Assembly: GCF_014837165.1 (NCBI RefSeq)
Contig: NZ_JACSPM010000001.1
Location: 888,304-952,303, forward strand
DNA length: 64,000 nt
Source: Microbacterium gallinarum
GTDB taxonomy: Bacteria > Actinomycetota > Actinomycetes > Actinomycetales > Microbacteriaceae
Direction: 5' to 3'
Part shown: positions 1 through 7,574 of the stretch, piece after piece
Layout of the letters: each line of letters opens with the position of its first letter
Numbering within the stretch: the first letter of the stretch is position 1
Made by a program: the position numbers and the translations under genes
The notes under the pieces: generated by a model
What the model was told of the DNA's origin: nothing
What the model saw: the letters and a program-made list of their open reading frames with translations, nothing else
Database searches by the model: none

Positions 1-352
1 CGCCCGGCACGCGCGGCAGGCCGCGGCGGATCGCGCGCCCTCCCGAAGCCGCAGCCGGCGCAGCCGTGACTACGGGTGCGGCGTTCGGATCCCCGACAGC
101 CGGCGCAGCGGCCGCGGCGGACTCGGATGCGGCGGCGGACACAGTGTCAGCGGCAGCCGCAGGCGTCGCATCCGCGACGGCCGCGGCAGGTGCGGCAGCT
201 GCGGGGGCGGCAGCCACAGGTTCAGGGGCCGCCGGAGCTCCGGCCGCGGCGGGCGCGCCGACGCCGTCGGGCGCCTCGCCGTTCGGCGGCCAGGGCTCGC
301 CGCCGGCCACGCGCGGCAGGCCGCGGCGCAGGGTCGTGCCGTAGGTCGCCAT
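1..352 (-). CDS. Ala/Pro-rich protein, N-terminal part only (runs off the window)
   Basis: An open frame starts at an ATG (350-352), 7 nt after the etfA stop, and continues past the window edge, so only the first ~117 residues are seen. They open with MATYGTTLRRGLPRVAGG, continue through a long Ala/Pro/Val low-complexity stretch, and then repeat the opening motif (RRGLPRVPG) at the cut end. The repeated RRGLPRV.GG motif followed by disordered sequence looks like a cytosolic tail of a larger protein. I loosely associate such tails with Microbacteriaceae membrane proteins, possibly cytochrome-b-like ones, but cannot confirm this. The short gap suggests co-transcription with etfBA. Function is unassigned. 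Confidence 0.6.
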   Translation of the reverse strand, partial: MATYGTTLRRGLPRVAGGEPWPPNGEAPDGVGAPAAAGAPAAPEPVAAAPAAAAPAAAVADATPAAAADTVSAAASESAAAAAPAVGDPNAAPVVTAAPAAASGGRAIRRGLPRVPG

Positions 353-359
353 GACGCCG

Positions 360-1325
360 CTACGCCTTCTTCGCCTCGAGCGCCGAGATGAGCTGCGGCA
401 CGACCTGGAACAGATCGCCGACCACGCCGAAGTCGGCGACCTCGAAGATGGGGGCGTCGGCATCCTTGTTGATCGCGACGATCGTCTTGGCGGTCTGCAT
501 ACCGGCCTTGTGCTGGATGGCGCCCGAGATGCCGAGCGCGACGTACAGCTGCGGGGCCACCGAGACACCGGTCTGCCCGACCTGCGCGGCCTGCGGAACG
601 TAGCCCGCGTCCACGGCGGCGCGCGAGGCGCCGACGGCGGCGCCGAGGGCATCGGCGAGCTGCTCCACGAGAGCGAACTGGTCCTTCGAGCCGAGACCGC
701 GACCACCCGACACGACCTTGGCCGCGCCGCGCAGCTCCGGACGCGACGACGACACGACTGCCGCATCCACCGACTCGACCGTCGCCGACTTCCGGCCCGA
801 CGGCGTCACCTGCAGCATCTCGACCTGCGGCGATGCGACGGCCTCGGCACGGGCATCGACAGAACCCTGCCGGATCGTGATCACCGGCGCGCCCCACGTG
901 ACCGCGGCCTGCACGTTGTAGGCGCCGCCGTACACCGAGTGGTGCGCGACCACGCCCTCGTCGTCTCGTGAGACGCCTACGGCGTCGACCGCGATCGCCG
1001 ACCGCGTGCGCGCCGCGTACCGGCCTGCGGCCTCGCGTCCTGTGACCGAGTGCGACACGAGGATCGCGTCAGGGCGCACGAGCGTCGCGGCGGCGTCCAG
1101 CGCGTCCACGATCGGCACGACCAGGCCGTCGCCGGCGGGCGCGACCAGCACCGTGCCGGCACCGAGGGCCGCGGCATCCGTCGCCAGCTTCTCGTCGCCG
1201 ACCACGACGGCGACCGGCGTGCCGACCTGCGCGGCCGCTCCCAGCACCTCGGCGGCGGACTTCGCCAGCTCGCCCGAAGGCATCACGTCGAGCAGGACCA
1301 GAATCGAATCTTCAGCAAACGTCAT
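360..1325 (-). CDS. etfA: Electron transfer flavoprotein, alpha subunit (FixB/EtfA)
   Basis: 321 residues, the usual EtfA length. EtfA binds FAD and, with EtfB, carries electrons from acyl-CoA dehydrogenases towards the respiratory quinone pool. The C-terminal FAD domain is intact: [12 protein letters not shown] at about residues 205-217, [19 protein letters not shown], then IQHKAGMQ and [13 protein letters not shown], all hallmark EtfA segments. The N-terminal domain is an adenine-nucleotide-hydrolase-like fold. It lies 13 nt downstream of etfB in the same direction, so the subunits are co-expressed. The acyl-CoA dehydrogenase encoded at 4800-5978 is a plausible electron donor. Confidence 0.96.
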   Translation of the reverse strand: MTFAEDSILVLLDVMPSGELAKSAAEVLGAAAQVGTPVAVVVGDEKLATDAAALGAGTVLVAPAGDGLVVPIVDALDAAATLVRPDAILVSHSVTGREAAGRYAARTRSAIAVDAVGVSRDDEGVVAHHSVYGGAYNVQAAVTWGAPVITIRQGSVDARAEAVASPQVEMLQVTPSGRKSATVESVDAAVVSSSRPELRGAAKVVSGGRGLGSKDQFALVEQLADALGAAVGASRAAVDAGYVPQAAQVGQTGVSVAPQLYVALGISGAIQHKAGMQTAKTIVAINKDADAPIFEVADFGVVGDLFQVVPQLISALEAKKA

Positions 1326-1338
1326 CTCACACGCACCC

Positions 1339-2115
1339 TTACGCGAGCCGGTTCTGGATCAGGAACTCCGCGAGCTTCTCGCCGGCATCGCCCTCGTCGA
1401 CGATCTTCGTGCCGGCCTCGCGCGGCGGCTTCTCGGACAGCCCGATCACGATCGACCGCGAGGCGTTCGGGTCGTGCGGGTCGATGCCGAGGTCATCGAG
1501 CGAGAGCGTCTCGAACGGCTTCTTCTTCGCCGCCATGATGCCTTTGAAGTTGGGGAAGCGCGCGTCGGGCAGTGCCTCGGTGATCGAGATGAGCGCCGGC
1601 AGCGTCGTCGAGACGTTCATCGTCGCGCCTTCGACGGCGCGGGTGCCCGACACGGTGCCCTCGCCGATCTCGACCGACGTCAGGTACGTCGCGGCGGGCA
1701 CGTCGAGGATCTCGGCCACCATGGCGGGGATCACGCCACCCGAGCCGTCCGTGGACTGGTTGCCGGCGATGACCAGATCGAAGCCGGTGCGCTGCACCGC
1801 AGCCGCCAGCACCTCCGCCGTCAGGCCCAGGTCGGCGCCGAGCAGCGCCTCGTCCACGACCTGCACGGCCGAGGCGGCGCCCATCGCCAGGCCCTTGCGC
1901 ACCGTCGCCTGCGCCGACTGGGGCGTCATCGAAAGCACCACGACCTCGGTGCCGGGGTTCTTGTCGGCGTAGGAGAGGGCGACCTCGATCGACCGCTCGC
2001 CGATCTCGTCCAGCACCGCCTCCGATGCCCCTCGATCCGCCAAGCCGGTCTCCAAAGACAGCTTGCGGTCCCCGTAGGTATCCGGGACTTCCTTGACCAG
2101 GACGACGATCCTCAT
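1339..2115 (-). CDS. etfB: Electron transfer flavoprotein, beta subunit (FixA/EtfB)
   Basis: 258 residues, normal for EtfB, starting [19 protein letters not shown]. The family signatures are present: the N-terminal [10 protein letters not shown] strand, the [18 protein letters not shown] segment, the [20 protein letters not shown] nucleotide-binding loop, and the C-terminal [16 protein letters not shown] region (here [15 protein letters not shown]). EtfB binds AMP and pairs with EtfA. The ATG is preceded by a strong GAGGAG ribosome-binding site. It is the first gene of the etfB-etfA unit. The upstream intergenic region holds a TGTATACA palindrome shared with the GntR/prp promoter region. Confidence 0.96.
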   Translation of the reverse strand: MRIVVLVKEVPDTYGDRKLSLETGLADRGASEAVLDEIGERSIEVALSYADKNPGTEVVVLSMTPQSAQATVRKGLAMGAASAVQVVDEALLGADLGLTAEVLAAAVQRTGFDLVIAGNQSTDGSGGVIPAMVAEILDVPAATYLTSVEIGEGTVSGTRAVEGATMNVSTTLPALISITEALPDARFPNFKGIMAAKKKPFETLSLDDLGIDPHDPNASRSIVIGLSEKPPREAGTKIVDEGDAGEKLAEFLIQNRLA

Positions 2116-2213
2116 ATAGATCTCCTCACGCTGGGCACGAGTCTAAGACGCGGCGAAGAATGTACCCAATCGAGCGTTGCAGGCAGGTAACGAGTCGCGC
2201 GGAGCCCCGTCAA

Positions 2214-2221
2214 TGTATACA
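2214..2221. promoter_or_regulatory. TGTATACA palindrome, candidate GntR-type operator
   Basis: A perfect 8-bp palindrome TGTATACA lies in the 242-bp region between divergent etfB and marR, about 98 bp before the etfB ATG. The same word occurs upstream of the GntR gene at 18951-18958, with a near copy at 19003-19010. It is AT-rich in very GC-rich DNA. Binding is inferred only. Confidence 0.4.
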
Positions 2222-2357
2222 CAGAGAGCGGATTCCGCGAACCGAAGAGTGCGCAACCACCTTGGCGACGCGAGGGCGCCGGAAGCAAGCCGTCGTCGCA
2301 CTGAGTGAGCGGAGCGCGCGAGTTCTCGCACGCTACGGTAAGAGCGAGGAGGTCGTC

Positions 2358-2894
2358 ATGGCAGCACCCAAGCGTCTTCCGGTCGATCCGATCGCCGAGG
2401 CCAAGAGGCAGTGGATCGCGCACGGCTGGGAGCCCGCCGCGGCCGGCATGACCGCGGTCACCTCGGTCATCCGCGCGCAGCAGCTCATGTTCGCCCGCAT
2501 CGACGCGACGCTCAAGCCCTTCGGGCTCTCGTTCGCCCGCTATGAGATGCTGCGCCTCCTCGCCTTCACGAGATCGGGGCGGATGCCGATGGCCAGCGCC
2601 ATCGCGCGGCTCCAAGTACACCCGACCAGCGTCACGAACACCGTCGACCGGCTCGCCCGCGACGGGCTGGTGACGCGTGAGCCCCACCCGATCGACGGAC
2701 GCGCGGCGATGCTCGTCATCACGCCCGCCGGTCTCGACCTCGTCGAGGATGCGACGGTCGCGCTCAACGAGAACGTGTTCGAGGACGTCGGCCTCACCGA
2801 CGACGACACCGCTGAGCTGGTGCGGATCATCGCGCGCTTCCGCAAGGACTCCGGCGACTTCACCGACCCGCGCCCGCAGCCCGACCCCCTCTGA
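2358..2894 (+). CDS. MarR-family transcriptional regulator
   Basis: 178 residues from an ATG preceded by an AGGAGG ribosome-binding site; the frame stays open for 198 nt further upstream, but that part does not look coding. The winged helix spans roughly residues 50-145, with the recognition region around QVHPTSVTNTVDRLARDGL followed by the wing VTREPHPIDGRAAML, typical of MarR proteins. MarR dimers usually bind short palindromes and release DNA when they bind small phenolic or acyl ligands. The gene is divergent from etfBA and convergent with the enoyl-CoA hydratase gene (6 nt apart), so control of acyl-CoA catabolism is plausible but unproven. Confidence 0.9.
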   Translation: MAAPKRLPVDPIAEAKRQWIAHGWEPAAAGMTAVTSVIRAQQLMFARIDATLKPFGLSFARYEMLRLLAFTRSGRMPMASAIARLQVHPTSVTNTVDRLARDGLVTREPHPIDGRAAMLVITPAGLDLVEDATVALNENVFEDVGLTDDDTAELVRIIARFRKDSGDFTDPRPQPDPL

Positions 2895-2900
2895 CCGGGC

Positions 2901-3677
2901 TCAGCGCCCCTGGAAGTCCGGCGAGCGCTTCTCGCGGAACGCCGCCATCCCCTCCTTCTGATCCGCAGTATCGAACAGGCTCGCGAAGACGTGCCGCTCG
3001 AGCCTCAGTCCCTCCGCGAGCGGTACCTCCATGGCCGCGTCGAGAGTCGCCTTCGCCGCGTACAGCGCGGGCAGCGACTTCGACGCGATCGCCTCGGCCG
3101 TCTTCCCGGCCTCGTCGAGCAGGTCCGCCGCCGGGACGACGCGCGAGACGAGTCCCGAGCGCTCGGCCTCCGCGGCATCCATCATCCGACCGGTCAGGAT
3201 CAGCTCTGCGGCCTTGTAATAGCCGACCGCGCGGATGAGCCGCTGCGATCCGCCCATCCCAGGGATGACCCCGAGGTTGATCTCGGGCTGACCGAACTTC
3301 GCGTTGTCGGCGGCGAGGATGACGTCGCACATCATCGCCAGCTCGCAGCCGCCTCCGAGGGCGTAGCCCGACACAGCCGCGATGACCGGCGTCCGCACGG
3401 CCGCGAACTGCGCCCAGCCGCCGAAGTGGTCGCCCATCAGCATCTCGAGCCCGTTCTTGGACTCCATCTCCTTGATGTCGGCGCCGGCGGCGAAGGCACG
3501 CTCCGATCCGGTGAGCACGATCGCGCCGATCTCCGGGTCGAGATCGAAAGCGGATGCCGCTGCCACGACATCCCGCATCGTCTGCGTATTGAGCGCGTTG
3601 AGCGCCTCAGGACGGTTCAGGGTGATCCACCCGACGCGTCCGCGCGTCTCCACCAGGATCGTCTCGTACTCGGCCAT
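2901..3677 (-). CDS. Enoyl-CoA hydratase (crotonase family)
   Basis: 258 residues starting [17 protein letters not shown]; a further in-frame ATG upstream gives an unlikely extension. It hydrates 2-enoyl-CoA to 3-hydroxyacyl-CoA. Crotonase landmarks are present: [10 protein letters not shown] near residue 20, the oxyanion-hole segment [10 protein letters not shown] near 62, and both catalytic glutamates, in [11 protein letters not shown] and [16 protein letters not shown]. The closest relatives I recognise are short-chain enoyl-CoA hydratases. Upstream on the same strand are 3-hydroxyisobutyrate dehydrogenase and an acyl-CoA dehydrogenase, which fits valine breakdown (methacrylyl-CoA hydration). 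A 215-bp gap with two hairpins separates it from them, so transcription may be independent. Confidence 0.93.
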   Translation of the reverse strand: MAEYETILVETRGRVGWITLNRPEALNALNTQTMRDVVAAASAFDLDPEIGAIVLTGSERAFAAGADIKEMESKNGLEMLMGDHFGGWAQFAAVRTPVIAAVSGYALGGGCELAMMCDVILAADNAKFGQPEINLGVIPGMGGSQRLIRAVGYYKAAELILTGRMMDAAEAERSGLVSRVVPAADLLDEAGKTAEAIASKSLPALYAAKATLDAAMEVPLAEGLRLERHVFASLFDTADQKEGMAAFREKRSPDFQGR

Positions 3678-3733
3678 GTCTCTCCTCGGTCGCTCGTCAC
3701 TCGTTGCTGGACACTCGGTGGTCGCTGCTCGCT

Positions 3734-3784
3734 GCTCGCCTGTCACATTGTGTCGCCCGCGGCCGCACTTCGTGACAGGCGAGC
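3734..3784. repeat. Palindromic intergenic element, copy 1 (13-bp perfect inverted repeat)
   Basis: Arms GCTCGCCTGTCAC (3734-3746) and GTGACAGGCGAGC (3772-3784) flank a 25-nt loop containing a further GC-rich core (CCCGCGGCCG). It lies between the enoyl-CoA hydratase and 3-hydroxyisobutyrate dehydrogenase genes. It could be a terminator-like hairpin or a dispersed palindromic repeat. A related hairpin sits 19 nt further on. Confidence 0.6.
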
Positions 3785-3802
3785 CCGGGGTGGTGCTGCT
3801 CA

Positions 3803-3843
3803 CCTGTCGCAAAGGGCCGCCCGGGGCGGCATTGTGCGACAGG
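3803..3843. repeat. Palindromic intergenic element, copy 2 (9-bp arms)
   Basis: Arms CCTGTCGCA (3803-3811) and TGCGACAGG (3835-3843) enclose an inner GC-rich inverted repeat (GCCGCCC/GGGGCGGC). The outer arms share the CCTGTCnCA word with the neighbouring element at 3734-3784, so the two appear to be divergent copies of one repeat family. There is no poly-T tail typical of an intrinsic terminator. Confidence 0.55.
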
Positions 3844-3892
3844 GGAACCTGGGGAACTCGGGGCCCAGGGAACCCAGGGGTGAGCGGCGGGA

Positions 3893-4798
3893 TCAGTCAG
3901 AGAACTCGCGGATCGTGTTGATGATGCCCGAGAAGTCCTGGCCCGCGCCGGAGCCGTCGGCGTACTCCTGGTAGATGCGGCGCGCGAGCATGCCCATCTG
4001 CGCGTCGACCCCCGTCGACATGATCGCGTGCTCCGCGAGGCCGAGGTCTTTATTCATGAGGGCGCCCGCGAAGCCGGGCTGGTAGTCGCGGTTCGCCGGG
4101 CTCGACGGAACCGGACCGGGCACCGGGCAGTTCGTGGTGAGCGCCCAGCACTGGCCCGACGCGTTGGAGGCGACGTCGAACAGCGCTTGATGCGAGAGGC
4201 CGAGCCGCTCCCCCAGCACGAACGCCTCGGCGACCGCGATCTGCGAGACCGCGAGGATCATGTTGTTGCAGACCTTGGCGGCCTGGCCGAGGCCGGCGCC
4301 GCCGCAGTGCACGATGCGTCGGCCCATCGCCTCGAGCACCGGGCGCGCGGTCTCGAAGTCGTCGTCGCTTCCGCCGACCATGAAGGCGAGCGTCGCGTTC
4401 TCAGCGCCGACGACGCCGCCCGAGACGGGGGCGTCGAGCGACCGGTGTCCTGCGGCCTCGGCGAGCGCGTGCGCCGCCCGGGCGTCGTCGACGGAGATCG
4501 TCGAGGAGTCGATGAACAGCGTCCCGGGGGCTGCGACGGCGAGCAGACCTTGCGCACCATCGGCGCCGCGGTAGGCGTCGAGCACCTGCGCACCCGACTG
4601 GAACATCGTGATCACGATGTCGGCGCGCGCCGTCGTGACGGCGGCCGGCCCCGACTCGGCGACCGCGAGGCCGCCCTGGGCCGCAGCATCCATCGCGCCC
4701 TGGAAGACATCGAAGCCGACGATCTCGTGACCTGCGGTGGCGAGGTTGCGGGCCATGGGGAGGCCCATGTGGCCGAGTCCGAGGAAGGCGATGCGCAT
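3893..4798 (-). CDS. mmsB: 3-hydroxyisobutyrate dehydrogenase
   Basis: 301 residues, starting [19 protein letters not shown]; the NAD-binding GLGHMG loop at residues 7-12 fixes the start. It oxidises 3-hydroxyisobutyrate to methylmalonate semialdehyde in valine degradation. The substrate-binding signature [20 protein letters not shown] and the catalytic-lysine segment [12 protein letters not shown] are both present. The ATG lies 1 nt after the stop of the upstream acyl-CoA dehydrogenase, so the two are translationally linked. Other members of this NAD-binding beta-hydroxyacid dehydrogenase superfamily are possible, but context favours MmsB. Confidence 0.92.
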   Translation of the reverse strand: MRIAFLGLGHMGLPMARNLATAGHEIVGFDVFQGAMDAAAQGGLAVAESGPAAVTTARADIVITMFQSGAQVLDAYRGADGAQGLLAVAAPGTLFIDSSTISVDDARAAHALAEAAGHRSLDAPVSGGVVGAENATLAFMVGGSDDDFETARPVLEAMGRRIVHCGGAGLGQAAKVCNNMILAVSQIAVAEAFVLGERLGLSHQALFDVASNASGQCWALTTNCPVPGPVPSSPANRDYQPGFAGALMNKDLGLAEHAIMSTGVDAQMGMLARRIYQEYADGSGAGQDFSGIINTIREFSD

Positions 4799-4799
4799 G

Positions 4800-5978
4800 T
4801 CAGGCTCCCAGCAGTTCGCGGCCGATGATGACGCGCATGATCTCGTTCGTGCCCTCGAGGATCTGGTGCACCCGCAGGTCGCGCACCACCTTCTCGATGC
4901 CGTAGTCGTGCAGGTAGCCGTAGCCGCCGTGCAGCTGCAGCGCCTCGTTCGCGATGCGGAAGCCGGCGTCGGTCGCGTAGCGCTTGGCCATCGCGCACTG
5001 CATCGACGCGTCGGGGGCCTTCGTGCCCGAGCCGTCGCCGTCGAGGGCGGCCGCGGCATCCCTCACCAACGCTCGCGCAGCGCGCAGCTCGGTCGCCATG
5101 TCGGCGAGCGTGAAGACGACCGACTGCTTCGCGGCGAGCGCTTCGCCGAAGGTGAAGCGCTCCTGCACATACCGCGTCGCGCGGTCGAGGGCCCATCGGG
5201 CACCGCCGAGGGAGCACGCCGCGATGTTGATGCGGCCGCCGTCGAGCGCCGACATCGCGATCTTGAAGCCCTGGCCGTCGGTCCCGAGCATGTTCGCCGC
5301 GGGCACGCGCACCTCGTCGAGGATCACCTGGCGGGTCGGCTGGGCGTTCCAGCCCATCTTCTTCTCGTTCGCGCCGAAGGAGAGCCCCTCGGTGTCGGCC
5401 GGCACGAGGAACGCCGTGATCCCGCGAGCGCCGGGCTCACCGGTGCGCGCCATGACGATGTAGACGGATGCCTCGCCCGCACCCGAGATGAACTGCTTGA
5501 CGCCGGTCAGCACGAACTCCTCGCCGTCGCGGATCGCGCTCGTGGTGATCGCGGCCGCGTCGGAGCCGGCGCCCGGCTCGGTGAGGCAGTAGCTGCCGAA
5601 GCCCTGCATCGACGTGAGCGTGGGCAGCCACTCCTGGCGCTGCGCATCGGTGCCATACGTGTCGATCATCCACGCGACCATGTTGTGGATCGAGATGTAC
5701 GCGGCGATCGACGGGTCGCCGACGGCGATCTCCTCGAAGATGGCCACGGCGTCGGATCGGGTCAAGCCCGAGCCCCCGACGTCCTCGCGCACGTAGATGC
5801 CACCGAGGCCGAGCTCGCCCGCGCGCTCCAGCGTGTCGCGCGGGAAGTGCTTGTTCTCGTCCCACTCGAGCGCATGCGGCGCGAGCTCGGACTCGGCGAA
5901 CTCGCGGACCGCTTCGATGATCGCGGCGCGCTCGTCCGCGGAGAGCGCTTCGCTCGGGGTGGTGATCGTCATGGACAT
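4800..5978 (-). CDS. Acyl-CoA dehydrogenase (isobutyryl-CoA dehydrogenase-like)
   Basis: 392 residues from MSMTITTPSEAL, chosen because AAGGAG sits 7 nt before this ATG. It is an FAD enzyme making the 2-enoyl-CoA and passing electrons to ETF. FAD and acyl-binding motifs are clear: CLTEPGAGSDAAA near residue 125, FISGAGEASVYIVMARTG, and the C-terminal LHGGYGYLHDYGIEKVVRDL followed by HQILEGTNEIMR, which carries the usual catalytic Glu. It shares an operon with mmsB, so isobutyryl-CoA is the likeliest substrate; 2-methylbutyryl-CoA is also possible. Its upstream region carries two perfect palindromes (6035-6052, 6063-6080). Confidence 0.93.
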   Translation of the reverse strand: MSMTITTPSEALSADERAAIIEAVREFAESELAPHALEWDENKHFPRDTLERAGELGLGGIYVREDVGGSGLTRSDAVAIFEEIAVGDPSIAAYISIHNMVAWMIDTYGTDAQRQEWLPTLTSMQGFGSYCLTEPGAGSDAAAITTSAIRDGEEFVLTGVKQFISGAGEASVYIVMARTGEPGARGITAFLVPADTEGLSFGANEKKMGWNAQPTRQVILDEVRVPAANMLGTDGQGFKIAMSALDGGRINIAACSLGGARWALDRATRYVQERFTFGEALAAKQSVVFTLADMATELRAARALVRDAAAALDGDGSGTKAPDASMQCAMAKRYATDAGFRIANEALQLHGGYGYLHDYGIEKVVRDLRVHQILEGTNEIMRVIIGRELLGA

Positions 5979-6034
5979 CGTTGCTCCTTCGGCCTCACCG
6001 GAACGCCTTCGTGGGGCATCCTGATGAAAGTCAC

Positions 6035-6052
6035 CGTGCCATCGTTGGCACG
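6035..6052. promoter_or_regulatory. Palindrome CGTGCCA-TCGT-TGGCACG, candidate operator
   Basis: A perfect 7+4+7 inverted repeat 57-74 bp upstream of the acyl-CoA dehydrogenase start, 10 bp from a second palindrome. Its position suits control of the ACAD-mmsB operon. The cognate regulator is unknown; TetR-type regulators often use such sites at acyl-CoA genes. Confidence 0.45.
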
Positions 6053-6062
6053 TTGCCGATTT

Positions 6063-6080
6063 TACATGGACTTCCATGTA
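6063..6080. promoter_or_regulatory. Palindrome TACATGGA-CT-TCCATGTA, candidate operator
   Basis: A perfect 8+2+8 inverted repeat about 85-100 bp upstream of the acyl-CoA dehydrogenase ATG, unusually AT-rich for this genome. The spacing and symmetry resemble TetR-family operators. It lies between the ACAD gene and the stop of the DUF1349 gene, which points the same way, so the ACAD-mmsB unit is the only likely target. Confidence 0.5.
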
Positions 6081-6114
6081 TCTGCGAGGGACCCCGTCTT
6101 TGTCGACCGCGAGG

Positions 6115-6732
6115 TCAGCTTCCGTCGCGCAGATTCCCGAGGGTGCGCTGCGAGAAGTCGACGTCGCTGAAGGCGACCTCGCAGCCGTCGCCCATCGGGC
6201 TCTGCGCTTCGAATCCGACGCGGGCGGACTCCGCCCCGGGGAGCGAGAATGCCCGCACGAACACCCAGCGGCCGTCGCCCGACGACGCGTGGAACGCGAA
6301 CACCCGACCGATGCGCGACACCCGCAGGTGCACGTCCTCGCCGGTCACGACGAAGGCGTTCGCGTCGTCGGAGACCCCGCGGGTGACGACCGACACGACC
6401 ATCGGCTCGCGATCCGGCGAGAGCTCGAAGCACAGCTTGGCCCAGTAGTGCTCGTCGATCCAGACGAGCAGCACGCCGGCGTCGAAGGTCGACGCGAACC
6501 CCACCCGCACGCGCGCCGAGAAGGTGAAGTCCCCTGCGGGCGGCTCACCGAGGAGGGTGGCCGCGTTCATCTGCGACTCGGCGGCGGTCTGGCCCCCGCC
6601 GCTGGGATCGGCGAAGAGGTCGCTGTGCGGGGCGGCCGTCACCGTCACGTCGTCGGCGCCGATGGTCCAGAGCCGGTCATCGGAGGCGTGGAGCGGGAAG
6701 GGGATGGCGGGCATCGCGATCGGAGCAGTCAC
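6115..6732 (-). CDS. DUF1349 family protein (concanavalin-like fold)
   Basis: 205 residues. The sequence matches the DUF1349 pattern I recognise: an N-terminal segment ending in RLWTIGADDVTVTA and PHSDLFADPSGGG, then FTFSARVRVGFASTFDAGVL, VWIDEHYWAKLCFELSPD, and the C-terminal RWVFVRAFSLPG. These proteins adopt a beta-sandwich lectin/glucanase fold and are generally cytoplasmic with unknown substrate. There is no signal peptide or membrane segment. It lies upstream of the ACAD operon and downstream of a YciI-like gene on the same strand, with no clear functional link to either. Confidence 0.82.
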   Translation of the reverse strand: MTAPIAMPAIPFPLHASDDRLWTIGADDVTVTAAPHSDLFADPSGGGQTAAESQMNAATLLGEPPAGDFTFSARVRVGFASTFDAGVLLVWIDEHYWAKLCFELSPDREPMVVSVVTRGVSDDANAFVVTGEDVHLRVSRIGRVFAFHASSGDGRWVFVRAFSLPGAESARVGFEAQSPMGDGCEVAFSDVDFSQRTLGNLRDGS

Positions 6733-6806
6733 AGCGACGAGTATTCCGGACCGCCGTTCCCGGCCGACCCCGGGACGCGCTGCCCGGGGTCGTCCTCAGC
6801 GTCGGA

Positions 6807-7139
6807 CTACTCGTCCCACGGCGCGAAGGCGCGCAGCTCGATCTGGCCGTTGCGGGCCATCGGATGCCGCGACGCGATCTCGATCGCCTCCTCGAGGCCG
6901 TCGACGTCGAGGATGTCGAAGCCCAGGATGACTTCGCTCGTCTCGGCGAACGGCCCCCGCGTGGTGAGGACCTTGCCGCCGCGCACCCGCACGACCGTGG
7001 CATCCGACACGGGCGCGAGGACTTCGCCGATGACGCGCTTGCCGCTCGCGTCGAGCGGGTCGACCCACAGGTCGATGTCCGAGTCGTCGGAGGGCTGGTC
7101 GGGCTGGGCGTCGCTGACGACGAACATCATGAACTTCAT
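6807..7139 (-). CDS. YciI-family (DGPF-domain) protein
   Basis: 110 residues from MKFMMFVVSDAQP; an upstream extension in frame lacks coding character. It is a ferredoxin-like alpha+beta barrel of the YCII/DGPF type, with the characteristic core VLTTRGPFAETSEVILGFDILDVDGLEEAIEIASRHPMA (residues about 58-95). Related proteins are small cytosolic enzymes or partners of ECF sigma factors; no sigma factor is adjacent here. It is a short monocistronic gene. Function is not established beyond family. Confidence 0.85.
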   Translation of the reverse strand: MKFMMFVVSDAQPDQPSDDSDIDLWVDPLDASGKRVIGEVLAPVSDATVVRVRGGKVLTTRGPFAETSEVILGFDILDVDGLEEAIEIASRHPMARNGQIELRAFAPWDE

Positions 7140-7245
7140 GGTCTGATCCTTCCGTGGCGGGGCGGCCGAACACCACCCTCGTACGGGGCGTCGGACGGAT
7201 GCGGCACGCATCGACAATTCGCACCGGACCTTCTGCGCGTCCGGC

Positions 7246-7422
7246 TCAGAGTCCCTCGAGGACGGGAAGGCCGAACACGACGGCACCGGCTGCAGCGACG
7301 GCCGCGAGCGCGATCCCCACGATCACGACGACGAGGATGTTCCCCGCCACCGTCAGCAGCAGGGCGCCGGCGGTGGAGAGCCCGCTGCGCGTGGTCTGGA
7401 TCGGAGAGGTTGCCGTCACCAC
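7246..7422 (-). CDS. Small membrane protein (58 residues)
   Basis: A short frame starting at tandem GTG codons (7422 or 7419) and ending TGA at 7246. Residues about 16-55 form one long or two close hydrophobic segments (LLLTVAGNILVVVIVGIALA, then AVAAAGAVVFGLPVLEGL), preceded by a short polar N-terminus. The frame has strong third-position GC. No clear ribosome-binding site is seen, so the start is uncertain. No family recognised; it may be a one- or two-pass inner-membrane peptide. It sits between the YciI gene and the pullulanase terminator. Confidence 0.45.
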   Translation of the reverse strand: MVTATSPIQTTRSGLSTAGALLLTVAGNILVVVIVGIALAAVAAAGAVVFGLPVLEGL

Positions 7423-7528
7423 ATCGACGCTACGGACGAGCCCCGCTGGGCGCGTCGTCCGGAAGTCTCATCCCGGTCAGCCGTCAGGATGACCTCGTGC
7501 CCGCGCCAGCAGCCGGCCCGTCGGACGC

Positions 7529-7564
7529 CGAGCGGCGGGTGGCGCAGTCGCCACCCGCCGCTCG
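7529..7564 (-). terminator. Hairpin terminator of the amylase/pullulanase gene
   Basis: A perfect 16-bp stem (7529-7544 pairing with 7549-7564) with a 4-nt CAGT loop, ten bases beyond the pullulanase stop codon at 7575. The U-tract is poor, as is common in actinobacteria. Position and stability make it the transcript end of the 6-kb gene. Confidence 0.75.
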
Positions 7565-7574
7565 TCGAACGAAC

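Noticed and set aside
66..897. Several open frames on both strands over the start of the window
   Set aside because: The etfA frame has unmistakable ETF motifs, and the minus-strand frame from 352 follows it by 7 nt; the others are out-of-phase shadows.
2160..2357. Upstream extension of the MarR gene
   Set aside because: The stretch reads as Arg/Cys-rich non-coding sequence, and a strong AGGAGG precedes the ATG at 2358.
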